DNA of 64,000 bases, from NCBI GenBank assembly GCA_020635455.1, contig JACJZT010000008.1:62001-126000 (forward strand), given 5' to 3'. Positions 56,360 through 64,000 of the stretch are shown one piece after another. The notes beneath the pieces are model-generated. The model saw nothing but the letters and a program-made list of their open reading frames with translations. It had not been told where the DNA came from and made no database searches. Source of the stretch: Flavobacteriales bacterium (GTDB lineage: Bacteria > Bacteroidota > Bacteroidia > NS11-12g > UBA9320). Within the stretch, counting starts at the first letter, position 1, and every line of letters begins with the position of its first letter. The translations under genes and the position numbers were made by a program.

Positions 56360-57334
56360 TTATTCAATGGCTTTAACGAATTTGGTGCGGTATGTATACC
56401 CCTTATTGTGGAGGTTAAATACATAATAACCCGGTTTCAGATCCGAAACCTGAACTCCATCATAAGTGTATTTACCCGATTTAACCGTCCTGCCCTCAAA
56501 AGTGGTAATATTAAAATCGGCATCCATCGAAATACCGGCTACACTGACAAATACATTATGCACTGCAGGATTAGGATACAATTTGAGAGAGGGTTTGGCT
56601 TTAGCAAAAATTGAATTGGTATTGCCAAAGTCTATTGAAATATGCTGACCTGTTGGAGGCAAGTGATCAAAAGCCGTATCAAGGGAAACCGAATCAATTG
56701 AAGGACCCTCCGGATCACCATACATGAACCAGGTATGAATGGTTGAATTCTCATCGATGTAGGTTATTCCGGGACGCAGACTGCCAAATCCTTCAAAACA
56801 CAGATCGGGTCTTATCATAGCAAATTCACCGTAAATAAATTCCACCTTATTTGCGTCTAAAAACTTAATTTTAACACTACCTGTGCTTGGCAGTTCAAAT
56901 AAAGAATCCAGTTCATTCGCAAAACCAAAACGCCTCCATTCTACTTCTTCCATATTGTCGGAGATCCATACAGGTGACAAATTCGGATAATTGATGGTAT
57001 CGACCCAGCCTTTATCCATCAGGTCCCAACCGGTTGCATCCAATATCAGTGTGATCTCAGAATTTTCAGAAGATCTCAAAAAAAGTGACCCATCGGAAAC
57101 TCTCGCGGAATCCCATTCATGACCAAATGCCTTAAGTTTTTTACCAATCTTAAACGTATCATCGATCTCCTCCAAAGGCTCATCCCATGAATACTGATAA
57201 TAGATCTCTTCTCCCGATACAATGCTGTCATAAGTTCCCGATTGCGAATTCAAAATAAACTGAGCTTTGGAAATATTACAGACAAGCAATAATAATATTC
57301 CGGTAACGATATTTTTAACTAAGGAATGGTTCAT
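56360..57334 (-). CDS. T9SS type A sorting-domain protein
   Basis: A 324-residue secreted protein. Seen: signal peptide (to NISKAQ), a middle region of beta sheet (FGHEWDSARVSDGSLFLRSS) that I do not recognise, and a C-terminal T9SS domain starting about residue 252 (PSLKLYPNPAVHNVFVSV, GRTVKSGKYTYDG, LKPGYYVFNLHNKG). Expected location is the cell surface or medium; the function of the middle domain is unknown. It begins 12 nt before the pentapeptide gene on the same strand. Confidence 0.85.
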   Translation of the reverse strand: MNHSLVKNIVTGILLLLVCNISKAQFILNSQSGTYDSIVSGEEIYYQYSWDEPLEEIDDTFKIGKKLKAFGHEWDSARVSDGSLFLRSSENSEITLILDATGWDLMDKGWVDTINYPNLSPVWISDNMEEVEWRRFGFANELDSLFELPSTGSVKIKFLDANKVEFIYGEFAMIRPDLCFEGFGSLRPGITYIDENSTIHTWFMYGDPEGPSIDSVSLDTAFDHLPPTGQHISIDFGNTNSIFAKAKPSLKLYPNPAVHNVFVSVAGISMDADFNITTFEGRTVKSGKYTYDGVQVSDLKPGYYVFNLHNKGYTYRTKFVKAIE

Positions 57335-57348
57335 GATGTATTTGACGA

Positions 57349-57356
57349 CAAACTTA
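57349..57356 (-). promoter_or_regulatory. Possible -7 element before the 324-residue T9SS gene
   Basis: On the minus strand TAAGTTTG, a TAnnTTTG match, ends 14 nt before the ATG at 57334. No TTG at the expected distance. Confidence 0.4.
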
Positions 57357-57421
57357 GTAAAATCATAACCATAATTTTAGAATTAATTGAAGCTATGTTC
57401 AAGGTTTATTCAAACTTAAAT

Positions 57422-58060
57422 TTAAACCGGATAGTAAATTATTTTTTTAGTTTCAAAAAATGGTTCCTCAAAATATGTGGAAAGTTTAACTTCTTTGATC
57501 TTGGGTTTAAACCTCAGGATTTGTTTTAAATCCTTAATTTCTCCATCCAACTCTCCACCTTTCAGTAGAATGTAGCCGTTTTTTCTATCGTTGTAATTGT
57601 CTTTAACAAGGTACCTGGATGTCCATTTATGCAGTTCGGACATTGGCGCCACTGCTCTCGAAACCACAAAATCAACCGACAAATTAAGCGACTCAGCACG
57701 ACTGTTGTGTGTTTCAACATTTTTAAGGCCCAAAATCTCAACCAATTCCTCCACTACCCTGATCTTTTTACCAATAGAGTCAACCAGTACAAAGTGAGAA
57801 TCGGGGAATACGATCGCCAAAGGTATACCCGGAAATCCGCCACCGGTTCCAACGTCCAGGATGCGTGTTTGCGGTTTGAACCGGATGAATTTTGCTATGG
57901 CAAGCGAATGAAGAAGATGCCTTTCTTCAAGATTTTCAACATCCTTTCGGCTAATCATATTTACCTTAGCATTTTGCTCACCAAAGATTTTGAGCAAGGT
58001 ATCAAATTGTTGGATTTGAACAGGGCTGAATGAATCGAAATATTTTTGAAGTAATTTCAC
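57422..58060 (-). CDS. rsmG: 16S rRNA (guanine527-N7)-methyltransferase RsmG
   Basis: Methylates G527 of 16S rRNA with S-adenosylmethionine. It has 212 residues, the family size. Seen: MISRKDVENLEERHLLHSL and the SAM-binding LDVGTGGGFPGIPLAIVFPD, then LVDSIGKKIRVVEEL. The start is GTG at 58060, downstream of a TATTTTTG element at 58091-58084. It diverges from tatC. Confidence 0.95.
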   Translation of the reverse strand: MKLLQKYFDSFSPVQIQQFDTLLKIFGEQNAKVNMISRKDVENLEERHLLHSLAIAKFIRFKPQTRILDVGTGGGFPGIPLAIVFPDSHFVLVDSIGKKIRVVEELVEILGLKNVETHNSRAESLNLSVDFVVSRAVAPMSELHKWTSRYLVKDNYNDRKNGYILLKGGELDGEIKDLKQILRFKPKIKEVKLSTYFEEPFFETKKIIYYPV

Positions 58061-58083
58061 AACACTAACATTTTACAACCTTG

Positions 58084-58091
58084 CAAAAATA
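58084..58091 (-). promoter_or_regulatory. Promoter -7 element before rsmG
   Basis: On the minus strand TATTTTTG followed by CA. It ends 23 nt before the GTG start. It shares the short divergent region with the tatC element at 58118-58125. Confidence 0.5.
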
Positions 58092-58117
58092 TATAAACCC
58101 CTTATTTCAATATCACT

Positions 58118-58125
58118 TAATTTTG
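58118..58125 (+). promoter_or_regulatory. Promoter -7 element before tatC
   Basis: TAATTTTG followed by CAG, 26 nt before the ATG at 58152. No clear TTG -33 element. Confidence 0.5.
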
Positions 58126-58151
58126 CAGCAAAAAGACATCCGAAATTTAGT

Positions 58152-58958
58152 ATGGCTCTGGATCAAATAGATATCGATGAAAATGAAAAGAACATGTCTT
58201 TTTTCGACCACATTGATGAGTTGCGCGCGCACATCATCCGCGCCCTGATCGCAGTGGTTCTTTGCTCGGTCCTGGCCTTTATTTTTAAGAGTTTTTTCAT
58301 CGATGTGGTCTTGTTTGGTCCTAAAAGCAAGGACTTCATAACCTATAAGATAATGTGCAGTATTAGCAAATCTGCATGTGTTGAAGATTTTACCTTTAAA
58401 ATAATCAATACAGATGTTACAGGGCAATTTATCATGCATTTGATGATCGCCTTTGTTACAGGATTGATTCTTGCATTTCCTTACGTGATATACGAATTCT
58501 GGAAATTTTTCAAACCGGCCCTAAAGGAAAGTGAGCGTAAAAAAACTACTGGGATTATTTTTACCAGTTCACTTCTCTTTCTCATGGGAGTTTTGTTTGG
58601 ATATTTTATTCTGACGCCCATCTCAATGTATTTCATGGCCAGTTATAATATTTCGGATGAAATAAACAATACCTGGACCATCCAAAGCTATATTTCGTTT
58701 ATAACCATGCTGACCGTGGCAACCGGAATAATCTTTGAGTTGCCACTTGTAATGTATTTTCTTGCCAAACTGGGAATAATAAACAGTGCTTTTTTAAAGA
58801 AATACAGGCGTTATGCCGTGCTGGCAATTCTGGTGGTCGCAGCCATTGTAACCCCTCCGGATGTTGGAAGTCAGGTGTTGGTCTGCATTCCTTTGTTAAT
58901 ATTGTATGAGGTCGGAATTGTTATAACAAAAAGAGTTGAAAAAAAAGCAGGTATTTAA
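58152..58958 (+). CDS. tatC: Sec-independent protein translocase subunit TatC
   Basis: The 268-residue six-span core of the Tat pathway, which binds twin-arginine signal peptides. Seen: N-terminal MSFFDHIDELRAHIIRAL (the conserved HLxELR-like motif); a long extra loop with KSACVEDFTFKIINTDVTG before the FPYVIYEFWKFFKPALKESE block; and C-terminal YRRYAVLAILVVAAIVTPPD. No tatA is adjacent. rpiB follows. Confidence 0.95.
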   Translation: MALDQIDIDENEKNMSFFDHIDELRAHIIRALIAVVLCSVLAFIFKSFFIDVVLFGPKSKDFITYKIMCSISKSACVEDFTFKIINTDVTGQFIMHLMIAFVTGLILAFPYVIYEFWKFFKPALKESERKKTTGIIFTSSLLFLMGVLFGYFILTPISMYFMASYNISDEINNTWTIQSYISFITMLTVATGIIFELPLVMYFLAKLGIINSAFLKKYRRYAVLAILVVAAIVTPPDVGSQVLVCIPLLILYEVGIVITKRVEKKAGI

Positions 58959-58967
58959 CTATTTTTG
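58936..58967 (+). promoter_or_regulatory. Promoter of rpiB, inside the end of tatC
   Basis: TTG (58936-58938), a 21-nt spacer and TATTTTTG (58960-58967). Transcription would start near 58974, which supports ATG at 58981 rather than TTG at 58972 as the rpiB start. Confidence 0.6.
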
Positions 58968-58980
58968 GTGATTGAGAATT

Positions 58981-59421
58981 ATGGATATTAAAACCAAGAT
59001 AGCGTTCGGAGGAGATCATGCCGGTTTTGAATTGAAAAGCAAGTTGATCGAGCATTTCCGTGATAGATTTGACATTAAGGATTTTGGTTGTTACACTGAA
59101 AATTCAGTTGATTATCCTGATTTTGTTCACCCTTTGGCCATGTCGGTCGCTAACAACCAGTATGCTTTCGGAATACTGATCTGTGGCTCGGGAAATGGAG
59201 TATGTATGACGGCCAACAAACACCAGCAGATCAGAGCTGCATTATGCTGGGATACCGAATTGGGATCTCTCGCCAGACAGCATAACGATGCAAACATTCT
59301 CTGTTTACCGGCCCGCTTTATTTCTGAACAAAAGGCAATCGAAATTACCGAAGCTTTTTTAACTACGGCATTTGAAGGTGGAAGGCATAATAACAGGGTA
59401 AAGAAAATACCTCTTATCTGA
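58981..59421 (+). CDS. rpiB: Ribose-5-phosphate isomerase B
   Basis: Interconverts ribose 5-phosphate and ribulose 5-phosphate. It has 146 residues. Seen: IAFGGDHAGFELK, VDYPDFVHP, the active-site Cys C68 in CGSGNGVCMTANKH, and LARQHNDANILCLPARFI. The ATG at 58981 gives the normal N-terminus. Confidence 0.95.
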   Translation: MDIKTKIAFGGDHAGFELKSKLIEHFRDRFDIKDFGCYTENSVDYPDFVHPLAMSVANNQYAFGILICGSGNGVCMTANKHQQIRAALCWDTELGSLARQHNDANILCLPARFISEQKAIEITEAFLTTAFEGGRHNNRVKKIPLI

Positions 59422-59445
59422 TAACTCAAGGTTTATCCACAAATT

Positions 59446-60306
59446 TTAAGATGCTTTTTGCGCTTTAACCATTCTCAATTTTCCCTGAAGATCCTTCCTG
59501 CTTTGGATCTCATTGAATTCTAAAAATTTCAGTAGATTCAAAACCTGATCGTGGTAATTTTCGTGTGTTTCGAAAAATAACTTACCACCCGGTTTTAACA
59601 ATCGCAAGGCATGTTTAGATATTGAATTGTAAAAAAGCAATGGATCTTCCTGTGAATAAAGGGCCATGTGAGGCTCATGATCAACAACACGTAATGGCAT
59701 GGTTTCTTTTTCAGATTCCGGAATGTATGGAGGATTGCTTACGATAATATCATATTCAGAATGAGTGTCCTTCATAAAATCTGCATTGAGAACATCGTCC
59801 TGCCACCATTGAATACTCATATTCTCAAGTAGGTTCTTTTCATTTTTCAAAGCCGTTTCAATTGCTTCAGCAGATAGATCAACGGCATGAATTTTAATTT
59901 CCGGATGACGGTCTTTAAGGGAAATAGCAATGCAGCCGGAACCTGTTCCTATATCCAGTATTTTCAGATCCGTTTCGCGCATGGTTTCACTGATCCAACT
60001 CACGAGTTCTTCAGTTTCGGGCCTTGGAATCAAAACACCCGGTGACACTGCAAATTTTAACCGGTCGAACCATGCATAACCGGTTATGTACTGTATGGGT
60101 TCCTCCTTTTTAAGCCGGTCAATCAGATCCTTTAAAGTTTCAAGAGTGCTTTTATCCACTACTTCATCAGGAAAAAGAATTAAAAATTTGGCATCCTTTT
60201 TAAGAACAAAATCAAGACAATGCCGCCATAAGGCACTCATTTCTTCCGGAGAATACATTTTCGACAACTCCGTATTAAAAAAGGGTTTAAGCTCCCGATA
60301 TCGCAT
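59446..60306 (-). CDS. prmC: Peptide chain release factor N5-glutamine methyltransferase PrmC
   Basis: Methylates the GGQ glutamine of release factors. It has 286 residues. Seen: an N-terminal helical domain; PGVLIPRPETEELV; the SAM-binding LDIGTGSGCIAISL; and the catalytic NPPYIP with N191. The ATG at 60306 lies downstream of a TAGTTTTG element. It diverges from ribD. Confidence 0.95.
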   Translation of the reverse strand: MRYRELKPFFNTELSKMYSPEEMSALWRHCLDFVLKKDAKFLILFPDEVVDKSTLETLKDLIDRLKKEEPIQYITGYAWFDRLKFAVSPGVLIPRPETEELVSWISETMRETDLKILDIGTGSGCIAISLKDRHPEIKIHAVDLSAEAIETALKNEKNLLENMSIQWWQDDVLNADFMKDTHSEYDIIVSNPPYIPESEKETMPLRVVDHEPHMALYSQEDPLLFYNSISKHALRLLKPGGKLFFETHENYHDQVLNLLKFLEFNEIQSRKDLQGKLRMVKAQKAS

Positions 60307-60327
60307 TACGGTTGTTTTTCAACGATG

Positions 60328-60335
60328 CAAAACTA
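60328..60335 (-). promoter_or_regulatory. Promoter -7 element before prmC
   Basis: On the minus strand TAGTTTTG followed by CA, ending 21 nt before the ATG. No TTG at the expected distance. Confidence 0.48.
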
Positions 60336-60383
60336 AAGGAAAATTACACGTTCAGGATCAAAACATGGCTCACAGGTAATCCT

Positions 60384-60391
60384 TATTTTTG
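60384..60391 (+). promoter_or_regulatory. Promoter -7 element before ribD
   Basis: TATTTTTG followed by CGGT and then the ATG at 60396, so the mRNA is probably leaderless or nearly so. No TTG -33 element. Confidence 0.5.
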
Positions 60392-60395
60392 CGGT

Positions 60396-61439
60396 ATGGG
60401 TAACGAGTACTTTATGAGGAGGTGTTTGGAACTTGCCGCGCTTTCTAATGGAGAAGAATATCCAAATCCAAAAGTTGGTGCGGTTCTGGTGCACAAAGGC
60501 AGGATAGTTGCCGAAGGATACCACAGAAAATATGGTGAAGCCCATGCTGAAGTGAATGCTATTCGCTCACTAAAAGAGACCGGTTTACTAACCGTATCAA
60601 CTCTGTTTGTCAATCTTGAACCCTGCAACCATACCGGAAAAACACCTCCCTGCACCGATCTTATCCTCACATCGGGTATAAAAAAGGTTGTGATAGGAAG
60701 TAAAGACCCCAACCCATTGGTTGGTGGAAAAGGAATTGAAAAATTAAGGAGTGCAGGCGTAGAAGTAATTTCAGGAGTTCTTGAAGAGGAATGCAATGAA
60801 TTCAATCAATTGTTTTTTGATTACATTTCTTCTCAAAACAATTCTGTTCGGTTTACGGTTAAATGGGCCGAATCAGCCGATGGATTTATAGGCAAGCCAA
60901 CGTATTCTGAAGTGAAGGAACGAAAACTCAGCAATTCAATTAGCGACCGCTTTGTTCACAAAATAAGATCCCAACACAAAGGGATCCTAATAGGAGTTAA
61001 CACGGTTCTTTCAGATGATCCGCAACTAAACAACCGGTTCTGGACCGGAGATCAGCCCGTAAAAATAATTTTGGATCCCGATTGCAAAACACCCTTGAGT
61101 TCAAAGTTATTTTCGGATAATGCCAGAGTGATCCTATTCAACCAATTGAAACAAGAGAAGGTTGATTCGATTTATTGGGTGAAAATTGATTTCTTTCAGT
61201 CACTATCAGCGGTTTGGAATTCTATATGTGCAGAACTGTTGAAAGAAGGAATTTATTCTGTACTAATTGAAGGTGGTAAAAAAACAATTGAATCCTTTTA
61301 TCACTCCGGCATAAAGGCAGATTACATAATACTAAAAACACCGGCACTTCTAAAAAATGGGATCCCTGCCCCAAATTTACCAATTGAATTCTACGACCAA
61401 ATTGCCTTAGGAAACAACCTTGTAAGATTTGGAAGATGA
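60396..61439 (+). CDS. ribD: Bifunctional riboflavin deaminase/reductase RibD
   Basis: Performs two steps of riboflavin synthesis: deamination of the pyrimidine and reduction of the ribosyl side chain. It has 347 residues. Seen: deaminase zinc site with H50 and E52 in HAEVNAI and C77 and C86 in EPCNHTGKTPPCTD, then a reductase domain with RFTVKWAESADGFIG and SVLIEGGKKTIESF. ATG at 60396 is chosen for the family N-terminus MGNEYFMRRCLELA and the promoter just before it; the frame is open back to 60312. Its last 4 nt overlap the next gene. Confidence 0.95.
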   Translation: MGNEYFMRRCLELAALSNGEEYPNPKVGAVLVHKGRIVAEGYHRKYGEAHAEVNAIRSLKETGLLTVSTLFVNLEPCNHTGKTPPCTDLILTSGIKKVVIGSKDPNPLVGGKGIEKLRSAGVEVISGVLEEECNEFNQLFFDYISSQNNSVRFTVKWAESADGFIGKPTYSEVKERKLSNSISDRFVHKIRSQHKGILIGVNTVLSDDPQLNNRFWTGDQPVKIILDPDCKTPLSSKLFSDNARVILFNQLKQEKVDSIYWVKIDFFQSLSAVWNSICAELLKEGIYSVLIEGGKKTIESFYHSGIKADYIILKTPALLKNGIPAPNLPIEFYDQIALGNNLVRFGR

Positions 61440-62041
61440 GTGACGCATTTACTTACAGGACCATAGAAAATGGCAATGAAATTCAGTTTACCGTTTCGGG
61501 AAGCAGGTTTATTGCCTTTGCTGAACCTTTACAAAATGAGGACGAAGCCCGTAATTTTTTAAACCTGCTAAAAGTACGATATCCGGATGCTAGCCATCGT
61601 TGTTACGCCTGGGTTCTTGGTTTTGATAGGCAAAACGAAAGAATGAACGACGATGGTGAGCCAAATTTTACGGCAGGAAAACCCATTCTTAAATACATCA
61701 GGAAATTTGAATTGACCAATGTTATGGTTGTGGTAGTTCGATATTTTGGTGGAAAGAAACTGGGCGTACCCGGTTTAATACGCGCATATGGAGATGCCTC
61801 AAAACTATGTTTGCAAGATCAGAAAATCGCGGAAAGGAGGATCAAAGAAAAAATCATACTGGAAGTAGACCCTATAAGGGAATTTGAAGTATACAATCTT
61901 TTGAATGGCATCGAGAATGAGATCCTTGATCGACGTATTTCAAAAAATATACGGATGGTAATATCGGTTCCAAAGGAATGTTTTATTTCGTTGTTGGACC
62001 TGTTCGAAAACAAACCTTTCATTAAGATGTTGGAAATGTAA
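61436..62041 (+). CDS. YigZ/IMPACT family protein
   Basis: A 201-residue member of the UPF0029/IMPACT family. Seen: SRFIAFAEPLQNEDEARNFL, the conserved SHRCYAWVLG and DDGEPNFTAGKPIL, and VVRYFGGKKLGVPGLIRAYG. The family is linked to translation or RNA metabolism, but the activity is not established. An ATGA overlap couples it to ribD. Confidence 0.88.
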   Translation: MSDAFTYRTIENGNEIQFTVSGSRFIAFAEPLQNEDEARNFLNLLKVRYPDASHRCYAWVLGFDRQNERMNDDGEPNFTAGKPILKYIRKFELTNVMVVVVRYFGGKKLGVPGLIRAYGDASKLCLQDQKIAERRIKEKIILEVDPIREFEVYNLLNGIENEILDRRISKNIRMVISVPKECFISLLDLFENKPFIKMLEM

Positions 62042-62123
62042 AATGTTCAAGAGCGTGAAGAAACTTTACCCAATGCTGAACCAAAAATCTGGTAAAAGAA
62101 TTATTTTTGAATCTGGTTTATTC

Positions 62124-63839
62124 ATGAGATCATTCCTCACCTGCTTACTACTTATTGTTTTAAATGCAAGTAACCTTTGCGGGCAAATAGTGTCAGAGCC
62201 ATCTGTTGCTGACAGACCTTATGAAGAGGAGTTGAAAAACAAACTGGAACAAACCTACTTTAAGAACGTTTCAGAACAGGTTTTCACAATTGAATACAAG
62301 AAGGAATCAAAAATCGGATTTCATTATAAATTCAAACACAGCTTTAAAGGGTATCCTGTATATGATTCATACATTCTGGTGCATTTAGATAAGACCTTGA
62401 AACCTTATCTGGTTCAAACCAATCTTAAGGAAATTACGAAAGAGGTAACTGAGACGGATTTTAAGGGGCAGAATACCTGGTTTAAAACGGATGGGGATTT
62501 GGTAGCAGCGCGACAAGTGCTGGAATTCAATGTAGAAAAAGGACAAAATTTTGCGATGGTTTACGACCGTTACGGAAGAATTCTTAGCAGTAATGATCCA
62601 CGCTTATATTTTTTTAAGAAAGACAGTATGGTGAGTGCAATGGTTTATTTGCCAAACCCGATCGTAACGGATAACGCCAAGTATGGGGGAAGCTATGTTG
62701 ATAACGTTAACAAAACGAACTCTATCCTGGATAATGCGCGCAGAAAAGTGAGATTTCCGGCAACATACGATTCCGGCAAATTCATATTACAACACGATAA
62801 ATTCAGGATCAAGGATCTAAACCCGCCGATCGAAGAACCGGTGCAACCTACCGACACATTTTTTAACTACAAACGTGACGAATCCGGTTTTGAAGACGTT
62901 AATGCATATTACCATATTTATGCCTATTACGAGTATTTAAAAGGTAAGGGATTTGTAGACCTGATCGATTCGATCGAAATTGATTCCCACGGAGAAAATG
63001 GTGATGACAATAGTTTTTTCGACCCTTCAAAGTATCCTTTTACACTTGAATTTGGAACCGGTGGTGTTGATGACGCAGAAGATGCACAGGTTGTCATTCA
63101 CGAATTGGGACACTCCCTGTCTCATTTGGCTGCAACCGGCACTGCAAATGGAGGTGAGCGATTGATAATGGAAGAAGGTCAGGCAGATTATCTGTGTTTG
63201 TCGTATTCCAGGTCATTGAGTTCCAATCATCCTTACCGGGTTTTTAGCTGGGACGCTCATAATGAATTTTGGGACGGGTTCAACGGCAATACCACTCTCA
63301 CGTATCCTGAACGCTCAGGCATAAAAGACATTGACCGGGAAATTTGGTCAACGGCCCTGATCTGTATGTTAGAAAAAATTGGCAGAGAAAAATCGGATGA
63401 AATAGTGCTCAATTATTATTACCATCAGGTTGGAAATTCCAACATGCCTGCCATGGCCAGGGTTATCTTAAAAATGGACAGCATGCTTCATGGAGGCAAA
63501 CACGTTGCAGCTATCTGGCAATGTTTTAACGACAGGCAAATATTGGATACGGTGCCGTGGTATCTGATCGGGGTAAGAGATCTGGTAAGGAATCCGGATT
63601 ATAAACTGATAAATTCCTATGCCTTTTCACTGGGACTTGAACCTGCAGAAATAAAAATTGCGAAGAACGTGGATCTTAGTTCTGTAGAAATATACGACCA
63701 GCTTGGACAAAAACTCAGAACGATTGAAAGCGGTGAACCTCTGATAATGCATCCTGAGGATTTTGTTCCCGGGATCTATTATATTCGGTTATTGTTAATG
63801 TCAGGGAAAAACACCGAACCTCTGAAATTGATTCGCTGA
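62124..63839 (+). CDS. Secreted zinc metalloprotease with T9SS-type C-terminal domain
   Basis: A 571-residue exported protease. Seen: signal peptide MRSFLTCLLLIVLNASNLCG, a propeptide-like region resembling FTP (KFKHSFKGYPVYDSYILVHL), and a catalytic domain with HELGH at 326-330 and the third ligand in EEGQADYL from E350. Fungalysin (M36) and M4 families both show HExxH and a Glu in this spacing; I cannot tell which. The C-terminus VEIYDQLGQKLRTI and FVPGIYYIRLL is a compact T9SS-like sorting domain. The ATG at 62124 gives a clean signal peptide; an in-frame ATG at 62043 would add 27 residues. It begins 82 nt after the yigZ-family stop. Confidence 0.8.
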   Translation: MRSFLTCLLLIVLNASNLCGQIVSEPSVADRPYEEELKNKLEQTYFKNVSEQVFTIEYKKESKIGFHYKFKHSFKGYPVYDSYILVHLDKTLKPYLVQTNLKEITKEVTETDFKGQNTWFKTDGDLVAARQVLEFNVEKGQNFAMVYDRYGRILSSNDPRLYFFKKDSMVSAMVYLPNPIVTDNAKYGGSYVDNVNKTNSILDNARRKVRFPATYDSGKFILQHDKFRIKDLNPPIEEPVQPTDTFFNYKRDESGFEDVNAYYHIYAYYEYLKGKGFVDLIDSIEIDSHGENGDDNSFFDPSKYPFTLEFGTGGVDDAEDAQVVIHELGHSLSHLAATGTANGGERLIMEEGQADYLCLSYSRSLSSNHPYRVFSWDAHNEFWDGFNGNTTLTYPERSGIKDIDREIWSTALICMLEKIGREKSDEIVLNYYYHQVGNSNMPAMARVILKMDSMLHGGKHVAAIWQCFNDRQILDTVPWYLIGVRDLVRNPDYKLINSYAFSLGLEPAEIKIAKNVDLSSVEIYDQLGQKLRTIESGEPLIMHPEDFVPGIYYIRLLLMSGKNTEPLKLIR

Positions 63840-63844
63840 TAAAT

Positions 63845-64000
63845 TCAGGCTATTTTAACCGAAACTCTGGACGGTTTAACCTTTGGATTGTTCTTAAAGC
63901 TTTTAAATACGTTTACCGCATGGAGATCTCTGAGGATCTGAAACTGAAAAATATTGTTCTGAGATTTAACAAGTTTCTTTAGTCTGAAAAAATCAACGAT
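63845..64000 (-). CDS. C-terminal fragment of an unrecognised protein (runs off the right edge)
   Basis: On the minus strand, 51 sense codons run from the window edge to a TGA at 63845-63847, ending NPKVKPSRVSVKIA. The stretch is basic with no recognisable motif. It converges with the metalloprotease gene, leaving 5 nt. Gene identity and start are outside the window. Confidence 0.45.
   Translation of the reverse strand: MVDFFRLKKLVKSQNNIFQFQILRDLHAVNVFKSFKNNPKVKPSRVSVKIA

Noticed and set aside
57629..58033. A 134-codon plus-strand frame antisense to rsmG
   Set aside because: rsmG has clear family motifs on the other strand; the antisense frame has none and no promoter.

Overview
The window is a stretch of a Bacteroidota chromosome. 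Four things point there: proteins ending in type IX secretion (T9SS) sorting domains; start regions without Shine-Dalgarno sequences but with TAnnTTTG promoter elements; the tRNA-Thr-Tyr-Gly-Thr / tuf / tRNA-Trp / secE-nusG-rplKAJL-rpoBC order; and an EF-P variant with the TPGNLRAF tip. The class or order cannot be fixed from the sequence alone. Most of the window is core genome. I see no insertion sequence, prophage, rRNA or CRISPR array.

Layout. 1-1256: the N-terminal part of fused isobutyryl-CoA mutase IcmF, cut by the window edge. 1465-18142: two giant paralogous secreted proteins (2788 and 2028 residues), each with eight SdrD-B-type repeats and a T9SS C-terminal domain, on either side of a lipid kinase gene and mazG. 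The larger one carries an extra purple-acid-phosphatase-like module. 18609-21396: a nucleoside transporter fused to a lipocalin-like lipoprotein domain, a class IV aminotransferase and a pterin dehydratase. 21464-36305 (minus strand): DUF3467, rpoC, rpoB, rplL, rplJ, rplA, rplK, nusG, secE, tRNA-Trp, tuf, four tRNAs, hpf, xerC and rpsU, forming the transcription/translation core. 36473-46759: a LOG-family protein, a jelly-roll plus deoxyribosyltransferase-like protein, a lipoprotein, mfd, two membrane proteins, efp, agmatinase and cysteine desulfurase. 46987-52098: envelope proteins unlike anything I can name, made of two lipoproteins in tandem converging on two TPR/beta-barrel paralogs, plus a small lipoprotein. 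52149-55788: GDP-fucose synthesis (gmd, fcl) and a polysaccharide deacetylase. 55775-63839: pentapeptide protein, T9SS cargo, rsmG, tatC, rpiB, prmC, ribD, a YigZ-family protein and a secreted metalloprotease. The right edge cuts a minus-strand gene.

How it works together. The minus-strand block from 34864 to 21801 can be read as a chain from one strong promoter before the tRNAs to a hairpin terminator after rpoC, with a possible attenuator between rplL and rpoB. Promoters that match TTG-N20-TAnnTTTG, often extended to TTTGC, can be read by eye in front of several housekeeping genes and help choose their starts. Several genes appear to start at TTG or GTG (rpoB, mfd, gmd, rsmG and a lipoprotein). 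The most unusual loci are the phosphatase-bearing giant adhesin and its sister, the jelly-roll/NDT-like protein at 37342-38268 (a possible orphan immunity effector), the transporter-lipocalin fusion, the xerC start buried in the rpsU terminator, and the convergent lipoprotein/TPR-barrel cluster.
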